In this document: piece after piece, positions 34,440-42,579 of the stretch
Numbering within the stretch: position 1 is the first letter of the stretch
Layout: each line of letters starts with the position of its first letter
Origin: CAYQOX01 sp964419335
GTDB taxonomy: Bacteria > Hinthialibacterota > Hinthialibacteria > Hinthialibacterales > Hinthialibacteraceae
Assembly: GCA_964419335.1 (NCBI GenBank)
Contig: CAYQOX010000013.1
Span: forward strand, 29,406-93,405
Direction of reading: 5' to 3'
Length of the DNA stretch: 64,000 nucleotides
Position numbers and translations under genes: made by a program
Notes under the pieces: generated by a model
What the model was told of the DNA's origin: nothing
Seen by the model: the letters and a program-made list of their open reading frames with translations, nothing else
The model's database searches: none

Positions 34440-37175
34440 ATGAAACAAGGATTATGGTGGAGTTTCGGCGAACCACGAGAAGAGAACGGACGTCTGGTCA
34501 CCGATTTCTATTACCAAACGGGAAAACATAAGAAATTGGTTCTTCCGTGGCCAACGCGGCATTTTAATGGCGCAGGGGATTTACCTATCCAGATGGAGAG
34601 TGAGTCTGAAACATTTCCTTACACCGATTTAACCACCAAGACGCCTGAAGCAGGCCAACGACTCTATGATCTACTAGGCAAGGACGCGCAGACATCGCTC
34701 ATACGTACGTTCGCCAACCTCAATGAGGAACATTCGATCCGGGTGCTGTGTCTCCAATTTCCTCCCCCAACCTCGGAAAACCGTGAATTGTGCCTTGCCC
34801 TTGAAGATCTCCCGTGGGAATTGTTGCATGATGGAGAGGATTTTATAGTTTGGAGATATTCACTCCAAATCATACGCGGGCATTCACGCGATACTTATCA
34901 AACCACACCAAGCGATATTCAAGTCAACGCCTGGGGAATTTTGCTCGTTTCCCCTTTTGTGTTTGCCCAAAAAGAACAATGTGAATCGCTGGGCTTGGAT
35001 ATTTTGGAACAGGGGCGAGAAGAAGTAAAACTCATTCGCGATTTGGAAAAAGAGACCAACGGATTGATTCACATTGAACCACCAAGTTACCGCAACGATC
35101 CAAGCGGCATTACCACCTTTCAAGAGTTAGAAACCTATCTTTATAATCGTTACAACCATCCATTTCAAATGATCCACTTCATTGGCCACGGGGTGGTTTA
35201 TGACGAGGAACCTTGTTTATGTTTTGAAAGTGAAAAAGAAGAAGTCGATTATGTTTCAGTGCAACGGCTGAGAAAACTGTTTTTCTCGCTTCAGGATTCA
35301 CATCCACGCATTGAGCCGCCTTCTATTTTGTTTTTAAACGCTTGCGGATCTTCTAGCCGAGGGCGTTATTCGTCTGGTTTTGCCTCGGGTTTACACGACT
35401 TGGGAATGTGCGTATTAGGCTTTCATACCGAGATTTATGATGATGGGAAACCCTTATTAGCGGCCAAGAGTTTTTACAAATCTTTGTGCATGGAACAATC
35501 ACTGCGCCATCCTCATTCGCCTCCAAACGTTATCACCGCGATTGGGGCAGCCCGACAAAAATTGCATGATGAGACAGAAAAGGATAAACCGGCATGGGGA
35601 AGTTTTCGCGCCTATCTTCCTAAAGAAATCACCTTTTCGGTTTATGGACGCGGCTTTCTAGAACGAACGATCCAGAAAATCTACAGCCAATTTTCACACT
35701 GGATGAATCCACGCGATTACACGGATCATCTCTCTATAGGGCTGCAATTCGCGGTGGTGTTCGGAATCCTGATGGGGCTAGCGAATTTGGCGTACATTTT
35801 TCCCGAATCGGTATTGAGCCGCCATATCACGTATCAGGAAATATTGAGTGAAGTTACGCGAATCTTTTTGATTGGCCCTTTATCTTTTTTAGCTGCGGCT
35901 ATTTTTATTGCATTTCTCACTCAACAAAATCATCGCTTCTTGATGCTTATTCCGGGAAGAATCTTGTGGGGAAGATGGTTATGGCATGGGATCAAACTAT
36001 TACCAATCATCGTACTATCCAGTGCGGCTTTCAGTTTCCTATTTTTCTATTCTTTTTCTCGGCTCGATGTGCTCACGGCGCAAACGACGGTGTTTGCTTC
36101 CATGACCGATATGCCGATTCATGCTTTTTGGAATCGATTTAATCTTTTTTTAACTGGGATATTGAGTTTTTCTTTATTACTATCAAGTTGGGCTTGTTTA
36201 CGTAAAAAAGAAACCCTCCATTCTTATCAGAGTTTCTTTTTTATTTTCTGGATGTATGGAATTTTGGGGGGTACATACATCGTTTATCTATTTGTTGGGG
36301 AAGATTCCAGCATTTATCGTACCGCCGGGTGGGTTGCTTTTCTACTCTGCAACATGATCGCCTACTCGGTAGCGATTACAAAAATGATGAAAGAGATCGC
36401 CTGGCGAGCATCGCAAAAAAGCGTAGCCACGACCTATCTTTCATGGAAAAAATTGCTTCCCTTGCTTGGAGCTGTGCTGCTGGTGATTTTATGTTATTAC
36501 TTGCTGGAAGAATCGGTACGATTTCAAGAGCATACTATTCAAAACGCTATTTTGGAACGAAAAGAGGCACTCGAAGAGGAGGAGTTTGATCCCCGCAATG
36601 AAAAAATCTTAGAACGGGCTTTACGTGAACGAGCCATTCGGGAGGTGCCTGATAGTTTAAAATTTGTAGTGGATCAAGACTGGTTACTCAGTTTAGTCTA
36701 TGCGGATTATATGCTTTACCAAGCATTTCAAAATGGAGAAAACTCACTGGCTACCTATCTGGAAAATTGTTTACGGTATCTAAATATAAGCAAAGAACAA
36801 AACCGGGAGGTAGAATTCAAAGATTATTACTGCAATATCTTTGCCATGGCTCAGCTTCATTACGCTTCATTGATCGATGATGAAGAAGAAAAAATGAACC
36901 GTTATGAGGAGGCCCGGGAAAAAGCCGCCTATGCGGTTAAAAAAGATAATCACAATTTTGCCTATTTGGATACCTTGGCGCGGGTAGAAGCACGTATTGG
37001 GCAAGACAAAGGTGACCTCACGATGCTGCAAAAAGCCGATAATCATATACGAGAAGCCAAGTGGCGTTCCTATTTTTTACGCAGTCCCCGCGCCCATGAA
37101 GTGCAAAAATCCATTGAGTATATGGAAAAAATGATTCACGAACAAATCAATCAGGTTAAACAGAAGAGTGAGTAA
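34440..37175 (+). CDS. CHAT-domain protease fused to a multi-span membrane domain and TPR-like tail
   Basis: 911 residues from the ATG at 34440; a TTG at 34416 is also possible. Residues about 60-400 are a CHAT (caspase-HetF-associated) peptidase domain with catalytic His250 in IHFIGHG and Cys302 in LFLNACGSSSRG, both intact. Residues about 431-692 hold roughly seven membrane helices (IGLQFAVVFGILMGLANLAY through LLPLLGAVLLVILCYYLL). The final 220 residues are soluble, helical and TPR-like (YEEAREKAAYAVKKDN). It is probably a membrane-held cysteine protease that acts when its sensor domain is triggered. It is tail to tail, one base apart, with the partner and sigma-like genes at 37177-40036. 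CHAT proteases elsewhere cleave gasdermins or Csx30. Confidence 0.85.
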   Translation: MKQGLWWSFGEPREENGRLVTDFYYQTGKHKKLVLPWPTRHFNGAGDLPIQMESESETFPYTDLTTKTPEAGQRLYDLLGKDAQTSLIRTFANLNEEHSIRVLCLQFPPPTSENRELCLALEDLPWELLHDGEDFIVWRYSLQIIRGHSRDTYQTTPSDIQVNAWGILLVSPFVFAQKEQCESLGLDILEQGREEVKLIRDLEKETNGLIHIEPPSYRNDPSGITTFQELETYLYNRYNHPFQMIHFIGHGVVYDEEPCLCFESEKEEVDYVSVQRLRKLFFSLQDSHPRIEPPSILFLNACGSSSRGRYSSGFASGLHDLGMCVLGFHTEIYDDGKPLLAAKSFYKSLCMEQSLRHPHSPPNVITAIGAARQKLHDETEKDKPAWGSFRAYLPKEITFSVYGRGFLERTIQKIYSQFSHWMNPRDYTDHLSIGLQFAVVFGILMGLANLAYIFPESVLSRHITYQEILSEVTRIFLIGPLSFLAAAIFIAFLTQQNHRFLMLIPGRILWGRWLWHGIKLLPIIVLSSAAFSFLFFYSFSRLDVLTAQTTVFASMTDMPIHAFWNRFNLFLTGILSFSLLLSSWACLRKKETLHSYQSFFFIFWMYGILGGTYIVYLFVGEDSSIYRTAGWVAFLLCNMIAYSVAITKMMKEIAWRASQKSVATTYLSWKKLLPLLGAVLLVILCYYLLEESVRFQEHTIQNAILERKEALEEEEFDPRNEKILERALRERAIREVPDSLKFVVDQDWLLSLVYADYMLYQAFQNGENSLATYLENCLRYLNISKEQNREVEFKDYYCNIFAMAQLHYASLIDDEEEKMNRYEEAREKAAYAVKKDNHNFAYLDTLARVEARIGQDKGDLTMLQKADNHIREAKWRSYFLRSPRAHEVQKSIEYMEKMIHEQINQVKQKSE

Positions 37176-37176
37176 T

Positions 37177-38307
37177 TCAATCCCACTCGGTCAAGCGTTT
37201 TTGCAGGGCCCGCAGCGATTCAACCGCCTTCCATTGAGGACGTATCTGGCGAAAGGCCACTTCCGCCTGTTCGAGTCTGTGTACAATTTCATTAATTTGC
37301 AATTGGATAAACTGCCAGAGAGACTCCTTGAAAGGAATTTGGTTTTCCTCTTTGTAGGATTTGGGAGTGAATAAGAGGCTCTGTCGGGCTTTTTCATAGG
37401 CCTGAATATAGTATTGGCGTACCGTTAATAAGTTAATATCAAACAAGGTATCGATTGAAAATTCAATAGAGTCGCTGGCTGCACTTTTCTTGATTATTTT
37501 CTCGGCTTGTTGACTTTTCGAGTGAGTAGATTCATTTTCTAGCCATACCAAGCCCGAAGTCCAAGAGCCTTGTGGAGTTTCTCCATTCTCTTCTAAAAAC
37601 CACACACAATCACGCAGTTCCCCACTCTTACTTTGCAAAGCGGCAAGAAGGGTCGGTAAATCAATCTGTAATTTCCCTTCCTCGCTCGCCATTTGCGTTT
37701 GTTCATAAAAATTATCTCTATCCTGGCTATCGAGGACGAGAAAACGGTATGCGGTATTGACAGATAATCCAGAAAGAGAAATGGGGCCGCTGTTGGGGGC
37801 GACTGCGGTACAGAAGAGAGGATTAAAGCCGGGTAAATCCGCAGGTTCAATCGCACGCCGGCGTGGCTGGTAAACACGCTCTTTGTTGAGAGAGGCACTG
37901 CGATGAGCGGGTGCGAGAACCATGCGTTCCCCCAAAACAGCCAGCACATTCTCCAAGGGAGAAAAGAGAGGTTCAACTTGAGTTTTCCATGTTTCAGAAA
38001 TCGATTCCAAATGACTCAATCGTTCACGCATGCGCGCTAACCAATGAGTGCGGCGATGTTCTTGTACCCAACGTTCAATCAAGGAACCGTGCGTAGAATG
38101 GTTTGATGGGGAAAAATCCTTAGAAACGGCGTGCCAAAAGGCAGTTCGGTCTCTTTGATCGACCGCTTCATTATCAAATGTCATACTCCATAGTTCGCCC
38201 TCATCCACCTCGGCGGGGGAAGACATGGATTGAATAATACGATCCACTTGATCCCATAAGGAATCATGAGCGTAGGATTGTAAGAATTCATTCTTTTTCT
38301 TTTTCAT
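37177..38307 (-). CDS. Unrecognised protein encoded with the sigma-like gene
   Basis: 376 residues from the ATG at 38307; the frame is open to a TTG at 38337. I recognise no family. It is soluble and charged, with no signal or membrane helix: an N-terminal helical half (about 1-130), a central beta-rich part (about 160-260, GPISLSGLSVNTAYRFLVLD) and a helical C-terminus (about 285-376). It begins 13 bp after the stop of the upstream sigma-like gene, so the two are probably translationally coupled. It ends one base from the convergent CHAT gene. Anti-sigma factor or CHAT substrate are guesses from position alone. Confidence 0.75.
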   Translation of the reverse strand: MKKKKNEFLQSYAHDSLWDQVDRIIQSMSSPAEVDEGELWSMTFDNEAVDQRDRTAFWHAVSKDFSPSNHSTHGSLIERWVQEHRRTHWLARMRERLSHLESISETWKTQVEPLFSPLENVLAVLGERMVLAPAHRSASLNKERVYQPRRRAIEPADLPGFNPLFCTAVAPNSGPISLSGLSVNTAYRFLVLDSQDRDNFYEQTQMASEEGKLQIDLPTLLAALQSKSGELRDCVWFLEENGETPQGSWTSGLVWLENESTHSKSQQAEKIIKKSAASDSIEFSIDTLFDINLLTVRQYYIQAYEKARQSLLFTPKSYKEENQIPFKESLWQFIQLQINEIVHRLEQAEVAFRQIRPQWKAVESLRALQKRLTEWD

Positions 38308-38320
38308 GATACCAACCGTT

Positions 38321-40036
38321 TTACCATTGATCTCCAAAAGTTTGGAGGATCACTTTCTTACATTGGTTCCAAACGTAATCGACCGAACCACGGGGGATAT
38401 TCAGTTTGTTGCCGATATCCTCATTGGTTAAACCATCTGCTTTCCAACGAACCAGGTCGTCACAAGCGACCTGTCTTCCTTTATACGTTATCGTATATTT
38501 TTGCAGGACATCTAAAATTCTTTCCATATCATGGGCTTTTTCCCAACCTTGTTCTGTACTGCGGGGATCGGGGATATAATCTTCAATTCTCACCTCGATG
38601 GAAGAGAGCGGGATACGGGAAGGAACGCCATTTTCCGCCTGCCAAAGATTCTCGGCTGCTACAGGGACCTCATGCGACTCACCCAATGGATTTTCACGGA
38701 AATCGACCCCACATTTTCGGCAGTGCGTATCGGAGGGTTTGGAACTGAGGGAACCGCATCGCCAGCAAGCATAGTTTGTATGAGTATATTTGCGAATAAG
38801 ATCAATCAAGCGCTTATGCGCAATATGATAAACAGCCCGTTCAAAGCCGGCATCGATCATCCATTCCGGAAGCACCCGATATTTCTCGCTCGCAGTCGCG
38901 ATCCGAAGATATTTTGCATCATGAGTCCAATCATAAACGGATTCAATATATTGCAAACAAGAAAGGAGTTCCCCTTGGCGATTTTTGAAAGAAAACCCAG
39001 CGGCATCCACACTGATTTTTTCGGGTAGATAGGGAATACCAAAATCATGTAAGAAGGCTTGGGAATTCGCGTCATCATACTCCCGTATATCCGCATGCTC
39101 GGAATCTAAGGGGATCGCATACACTCTTGTAGCCGTCTCCAGGGCCAAGCGATTTCCTTTTTGTGAAAAGACCAAGCGATTTACAGAGGGACTGCCGATG
39201 GTTGAGTCATGCTTTTCGAGCAAATCGCTCGCATCCAGGGAGCGAATCAAGGTTTTGGTAGGAACATCCCATATTTGGATCATGGTATCGGAGCGGATAC
39301 AAGCCAAGCGATGGCCACTTTTGGACAAAGCCACATGGGTCATAATGCCTTTTTTGCGTGAATTCATATCCTCCGGGGGGAATTGGATCGCTTGGTTTGC
39401 GTTTTGATTCCATATTCGTGAGCAATTATCGCTCATGCAGCGTAGGATTTCTTCCATCACCAGTCCCCATAGTTCATCCTGCAAATCTTCGATTTCCAGG
39501 GAAAGGTGACGAAGGCCGCTGGCATTTTTTCGCACGACATTATTGACCGCACGGCGGATCAAACGGCAATGATGATCCACCCCCTCATTCACCAACGCAT
39601 CATACTCTGGGGAATGGGGAGAGTAGATAAGTTGAATAACTTCGGGGATAAAAAATATTTGGCGCTCCAAATTGCCTAATAATTCATTGGTAAATTTATT
39701 GAAGAAGGCTTCTTGTCCCTTTTTTTGGAGATTCATCAAGCGGGTTAGAATATGACGGGCGGTCTTATCCGCGACCTTTTGTCCCCAGCGTTCATCGGCG
39801 GGAAACCACGATTTTTCCATTAATTGTGCGAACAAGATATCCGACAAGGTTTCCTGTGCGGTTTTTCGTTGTTCTTCGGTGAGGTTTCCGCTTGCTATTT
39901 GCTGAAGAATATCGTTGACCGTAAGCATGCTACAAAGCCCCATGATTCGCTTGAAGAACAATAAATAAATGTACAGCGAATCGTTTGATCGATGATTCAT
40001 GGGATGAATCGTATGCTTGAAATCATACACGGTCAT
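38321..40036 (-). CDS. Sigma-70-like factor with WD40-like insertion and zinc ribbon
   Basis: 571 residues from the ATG at 40036 (GAGGT seven bases upstream); internal Met starts, for example at 39928, are possible. Residues 154-205 (IRRAVNNVVRK…LEIEDLQDELWGLVMEEIL) look like the first part of sigma region 2. Residues 398-416 (ERAVYHIAHKRLIDLIRKY) look like region 2.4. Between them lie about 180 residues with WD40-like strands (LSKSGHRLACIRSDTMIQIWD). A zinc ribbon follows (CWRC…CRKC, Cys424/427/439/442). Residues 525-565 are a region 4-type helix-turn-helix (DDLVRWKADGLTNEDIGNKL). It would direct or modify transcription. The assignment is by motif only. It forms an operon with the 376-residue protein and faces the CHAT gene. 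Confidence 0.72.
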   Translation of the reverse strand: MTVYDFKHTIHPMNHRSNDSLYIYLLFFKRIMGLCSMLTVNDILQQIASGNLTEEQRKTAQETLSDILFAQLMEKSWFPADERWGQKVADKTARHILTRLMNLQKKGQEAFFNKFTNELLGNLERQIFFIPEVIQLIYSPHSPEYDALVNEGVDHHCRLIRRAVNNVVRKNASGLRHLSLEIEDLQDELWGLVMEEILRCMSDNCSRIWNQNANQAIQFPPEDMNSRKKGIMTHVALSKSGHRLACIRSDTMIQIWDVPTKTLIRSLDASDLLEKHDSTIGSPSVNRLVFSQKGNRLALETATRVYAIPLDSEHADIREYDDANSQAFLHDFGIPYLPEKISVDAAGFSFKNRQGELLSCLQYIESVYDWTHDAKYLRIATASEKYRVLPEWMIDAGFERAVYHIAHKRLIDLIRKYTHTNYACWRCGSLSSKPSDTHCRKCGVDFRENPLGESHEVPVAAENLWQAENGVPSRIPLSSIEVRIEDYIPDPRSTEQGWEKAHDMERILDVLQKYTITYKGRQVACDDLVRWKADGLTNEDIGNKLNIPRGSVDYVWNQCKKVILQTFGDQW

Positions 40037-40175
40037 ACGCTTTACCTCAAGCAACTCCTACGCATCATGGGACCGGAAGCAAAAATACATTCTATAAAAG
40101 TTTGATTTCTTCTTATTTCCATCATTTCTATCTTCGTTATCGAATCAAAATTTGAGCAAACTAAAAAAAAACAAA

Positions 40176-40402
40176 AGATCATCACGAAGGTGAGTACTTT
40201 TTAGGGAGAAACGCCTTGGGGATGTGTTCCGCTTGTCTCCGCGCGGCCTTAAGGGCCGCTTGCTCCGAAAGCCGCTCCACACAGGCCTCTTCGGCGTTTT
40301 GGTTCGATTCATTCGGATTGAAAAAAGTTATAGGTCTCGCTATAGAATCACGTCAGGATTCCTTTTCAAGGTATCAAAAAGGACTCAAATACCGGATGAA
40401 CC
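40176..40402. repeat. MITE-like dispersed repeat, copy 4 (full length)
   Basis: Collinear with copies 1 and 3. Here GCGGCC-TTAAG-GGCCGC is a perfect internal palindrome. Flanks AAAACAAA and AAAAATAT are both A-rich and agree at 5 of 8 positions, so the target duplication is unclear. It lies in the shared upstream region of the sigma-like and encapsulin operons. The rest of 40037-40567 holds no gene. Confidence 0.85.
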
Positions 40403-40486
40403 AAAAATATTTTTTAAGTGTTTTGTATGGGTGTCTATCGGATAAAGGCAATCGAAAAAACAGAAAGCGATAATATTATTATGAAA

Positions 40487-40501
40487 TCCTTATGATAAGG
40501 A
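40487..40501. promoter_or_regulatory. Perfect inverted repeat upstream of the encapsulin operon
   Basis: TCCTTA-TGA-TAAGGA is an exact inverted repeat 66 bp before the ferritin start. It has the size of an operator for an iron- or stress-responsive dimer, but matches no consensus I can name. Confidence 0.35.
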
Positions 40502-40567
40502 GGGGTTGGTGTTAAATTATAGGAAAGTGAAGTTAGGGAAGGCAACATACTAAAAGGAGGACATTTA

Positions 40568-40933
40568 ATGGGTACAGGTTATCATGAAGATGTCAATGCA
40601 TTATCAAGTGAAGCCAAGAATTTTCATCGCGCCCTGACCAGTTTAATTGAAGAATTGGAAGCGGTTGATTGGTACCATCAGCGTGTGGATGTAACGGAGG
40701 ATGAGGAGCTTAAAGCCATTCTTGCTCATAACCGTGATGAAGAAATAGAGCACGCCGCGATGACGTTAGAGTGGCTTCGGCGGATGATGCCAAAATTTGA
40801 CGAAGAATTGAAAACTTACTTATTCACCGAGGGCCCGATTACCGAACAAGAAGAAAAAGCCACTTCTGGTGAAGCAGGAGGAGAGAATTCTTCTTCGGAT
40901 CTCGGGATAGGAAATCTAAAAAAAGGAGAATAA
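40568..40933 (+). CDS. Encapsulated ferritin (EncFtn)
   Basis: 121 residues. A two-helix ferritin-like protein that assembles into rings inside the encapsulin shell and oxidises Fe(II). Glu29, Tyr36, Glu59 and His62 have the same spacing as the known EncFtn ferroxidase residues Glu32, Tyr39, Glu62 and His65. After a flexible Gly/Ser/Glu linker, the C-terminus DLGIGNLKKGE is a typical encapsulin cargo-loading peptide. AAAGGAGGA lies seven bases before the ATG. It ends three bases before the shell gene. Confidence 0.96.
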   Translation: MGTGYHEDVNALSSEAKNFHRALTSLIEELEAVDWYHQRVDVTEDEELKAILAHNRDEEIEHAAMTLEWLRRMMPKFDEELKTYLFTEGPITEQEEKATSGEAGGENSSSDLGIGNLKKGE

Positions 40934-40936
40934 CAC

Positions 40937-41743
40937 ATGGTTGATCTGCTAAGACGTTCAATGGCTCCTATTGTGGATGAAGCGTGGGATGAAATTGAAT
41001 CGGAAGCGAAACAAATATTCAAACATTATTTAGTAGCTCGGACATTAGTGAATTTTGATGGTCCTCACGGTTGGGAATATGCCGCGGTGAATACAGGAAG
41101 ATTGGATATTGCTAAGAATACTGCGAAAGATGGGGTTGAATGGGGGGCAAGAATCGTTCAACCGCTTATTGAAATCCGATCCCCGTTTACCCTCGATCAA
41201 TTCGAATTGGACAATATCGAGCGTGGTTGTGATGATGTTGATCTCGAACCGCTGCAAAAGACCGCGGTACAAGTCGCACGTTTTGAAGATGACACAATAT
41301 TCAATGGGTTTGATCAAGGCGGAATTCAGGGAATTATTCCCTCTTTAGAACATGATCCTCTCTCAATTCCCACGAATGCGAGTGAATATCCGAAACGGAT
41401 TATGGAGGCGGTTAACCAGTTAGATTTAGCGGGAGTGAATGGACCTTATACTCTCGTCCTTGGGGAAGAAGAATATCAATCCCTGATGCAGTTGGATTGC
41501 CAACCCAATTATCCGATTCAAAAATTGGTCAAGGATCATATCGGGGGGGATATTATTTGTAGTCCGGTGTTGCAAGGGGGACTGCTGTTGTCAACCCGAG
41601 GTGGCGATTTCGAACTTACGGTGGGGCAAGATTTATCCATTGGTTATGCGATCCATGATAAGAAAAATATCGAACTCTACATTACGGAATCCTTTACCTT
41701 CCGGGTTTTGGACCCTGCAGCGGCTATCGCACTGAAATCATAA
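40937..41743 (+). CDS. Encapsulin shell protein (linocin M18 family)
   Basis: 268 residues, typical of family 1 encapsulins with the HK97 phage-capsid fold. Recognisable are LLRRSMAPIVDEAWDEIE at the N-terminus, FDGPHGWEYAAVNTGR, the E-loop region VEWGARIVQPLIEIRSPF, FEDDTIFNGFDQGGIQGI and GYAIHDKKNIELYITESFTFR. It forms the protein cage that holds the ferritin encoded directly upstream, making an iron-storage and detoxification compartment. AAGGAG of its ribosome site overlaps the end of the ferritin gene, so the two are coupled. A strong terminator follows. Confidence 0.97.
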   Translation: MVDLLRRSMAPIVDEAWDEIESEAKQIFKHYLVARTLVNFDGPHGWEYAAVNTGRLDIAKNTAKDGVEWGARIVQPLIEIRSPFTLDQFELDNIERGCDDVDLEPLQKTAVQVARFEDDTIFNGFDQGGIQGIIPSLEHDPLSIPTNASEYPKRIMEAVNQLDLAGVNGPYTLVLGEEEYQSLMQLDCQPNYPIQKLVKDHIGGDIICSPVLQGGLLLSTRGGDFELTVGQDLSIGYAIHDKKNIELYITESFTFRVLDPAAAIALKS

Positions 41744-41761
41744 AGTTAAGTTTAAACGCAG

Positions 41762-41801
41762 AAACGCCCTTCATGGTGATTCACCATAAAGGGCGTTTTT
41801 T
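41762..41801 (+). terminator. Rho-independent terminator of the encapsulin operon
   Basis: AAACGCCCTT pairs with AAGGGCGTTT, with a second stem ATGGTGA/TCACCAT inside, followed by T6. It lies about 20 bp after the encapsulin stop. Confidence 0.92.
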
Positions 41802-41819
41802 ATTTACCCTCCACTGGTC

Positions 41820-42446
41820 TTACGACTTCGGTTCATCTTTTTCTTCTTTATACTCTTGTTTTAAGGCTTTTTCAATTGTGGTAACAACTTTTTTGTCCAT
41901 GGGATTCATTTTGCTGCGATAGCGATGAATTAACTTACCGTACTTATCAAGTAGAAACTTTTCGAAATTCCATTTAATTTCGCCATCAAAATCTTCATTT
42001 TTGGCATGGGTTAGATACTGAAATAACGGTGCTTGTTTTTCTCCTTTGACAACGGTTTTAGCCATCATGGGGAATTCTACATTGAATTGGGTTTGGCAGA
42101 ATTCCAATATCTCTTCATTATTCCCGGGTTCTTGCTTGCCAAAATCATTCGCGGGAAAGCCAATTACCACCAGGCCTTTTTCTTTGTATTTGTTGTATAG
42201 CTCTACCAAATCGGCATATTGTTTGGTGTAGCCACATTCGGAGGCTGTATTGACAATCAATACAACATCACCGGCATATTCTTTGAGTTCATGTTTCTTG
42301 CCTTTGATGTCCTTTACTGTAAATTCATGAATGCTTTTGGCTTTTTTGGGATCTTTCTTTTCTTCTTTATCCCCTGTCCATCCGGCAGACACCAGAACCA
42401 TGGTAAGAGAAAAAGCTAATATCAACCCTCTTCCATATATTCTCAT
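41820..42446 (-). CDS. Exported glutathione peroxidase-family protein
   Basis: 208 residues. The N-terminal hydrophobic stretch (LILAFSLTMVLVSAGW) is a signal peptide or anchor. A Lys/Glu-rich linker is followed by a thioredoxin-fold GPx domain with the peroxidatic Cys in NTASECGYTKQY, FPANDFGKQEPG and WNFEKFLLDKYG. The Cys replaces the animal selenocysteine, and such enzymes usually use thioredoxin. It would remove peroxides in the periplasm. AAGGAG precedes the ATG. It lies beside the encapsulin operon, which also handles oxidative iron stress, but on the other strand. Confidence 0.92.
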   Translation of the reverse strand: MRIYGRGLILAFSLTMVLVSAGWTGDKEEKKDPKKAKSIHEFTVKDIKGKKHELKEYAGDVVLIVNTASECGYTKQYADLVELYNKYKEKGLVVIGFPANDFGKQEPGNNEEILEFCQTQFNVEFPMMAKTVVKGEKQAPLFQYLTHAKNEDFDGEIKWNFEKFLLDKYGKLIHRYRSKMNPMDKKVVTTIEKALKQEYKEEKDEPKS

Positions 42447-42579
42447 CGCTTGACTCCTTCTTCATTAATCGGTTTTGTCTAATGAAGATAGTGTACTTGC
42501 AGTGGAAAGAAATTAACAAACAAACGGCTTTATATAAATTGCGCGTTTTTACTGGGAAACACGTCCAGGAGATTTCTCC

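Noticed and set aside
37177..38337. TTG start at 38337 for the 376-residue protein
   Set aside because: It would overlap the sigma-like gene by 17 bases without a ribosome site; the ATG at 38307, just after that stop, fits translational coupling better.
41820..42446. Selenocysteine glutathione peroxidase
   Set aside because: The peroxidatic position is encoded by an ordinary Cys codon and there is no in-frame TGA.
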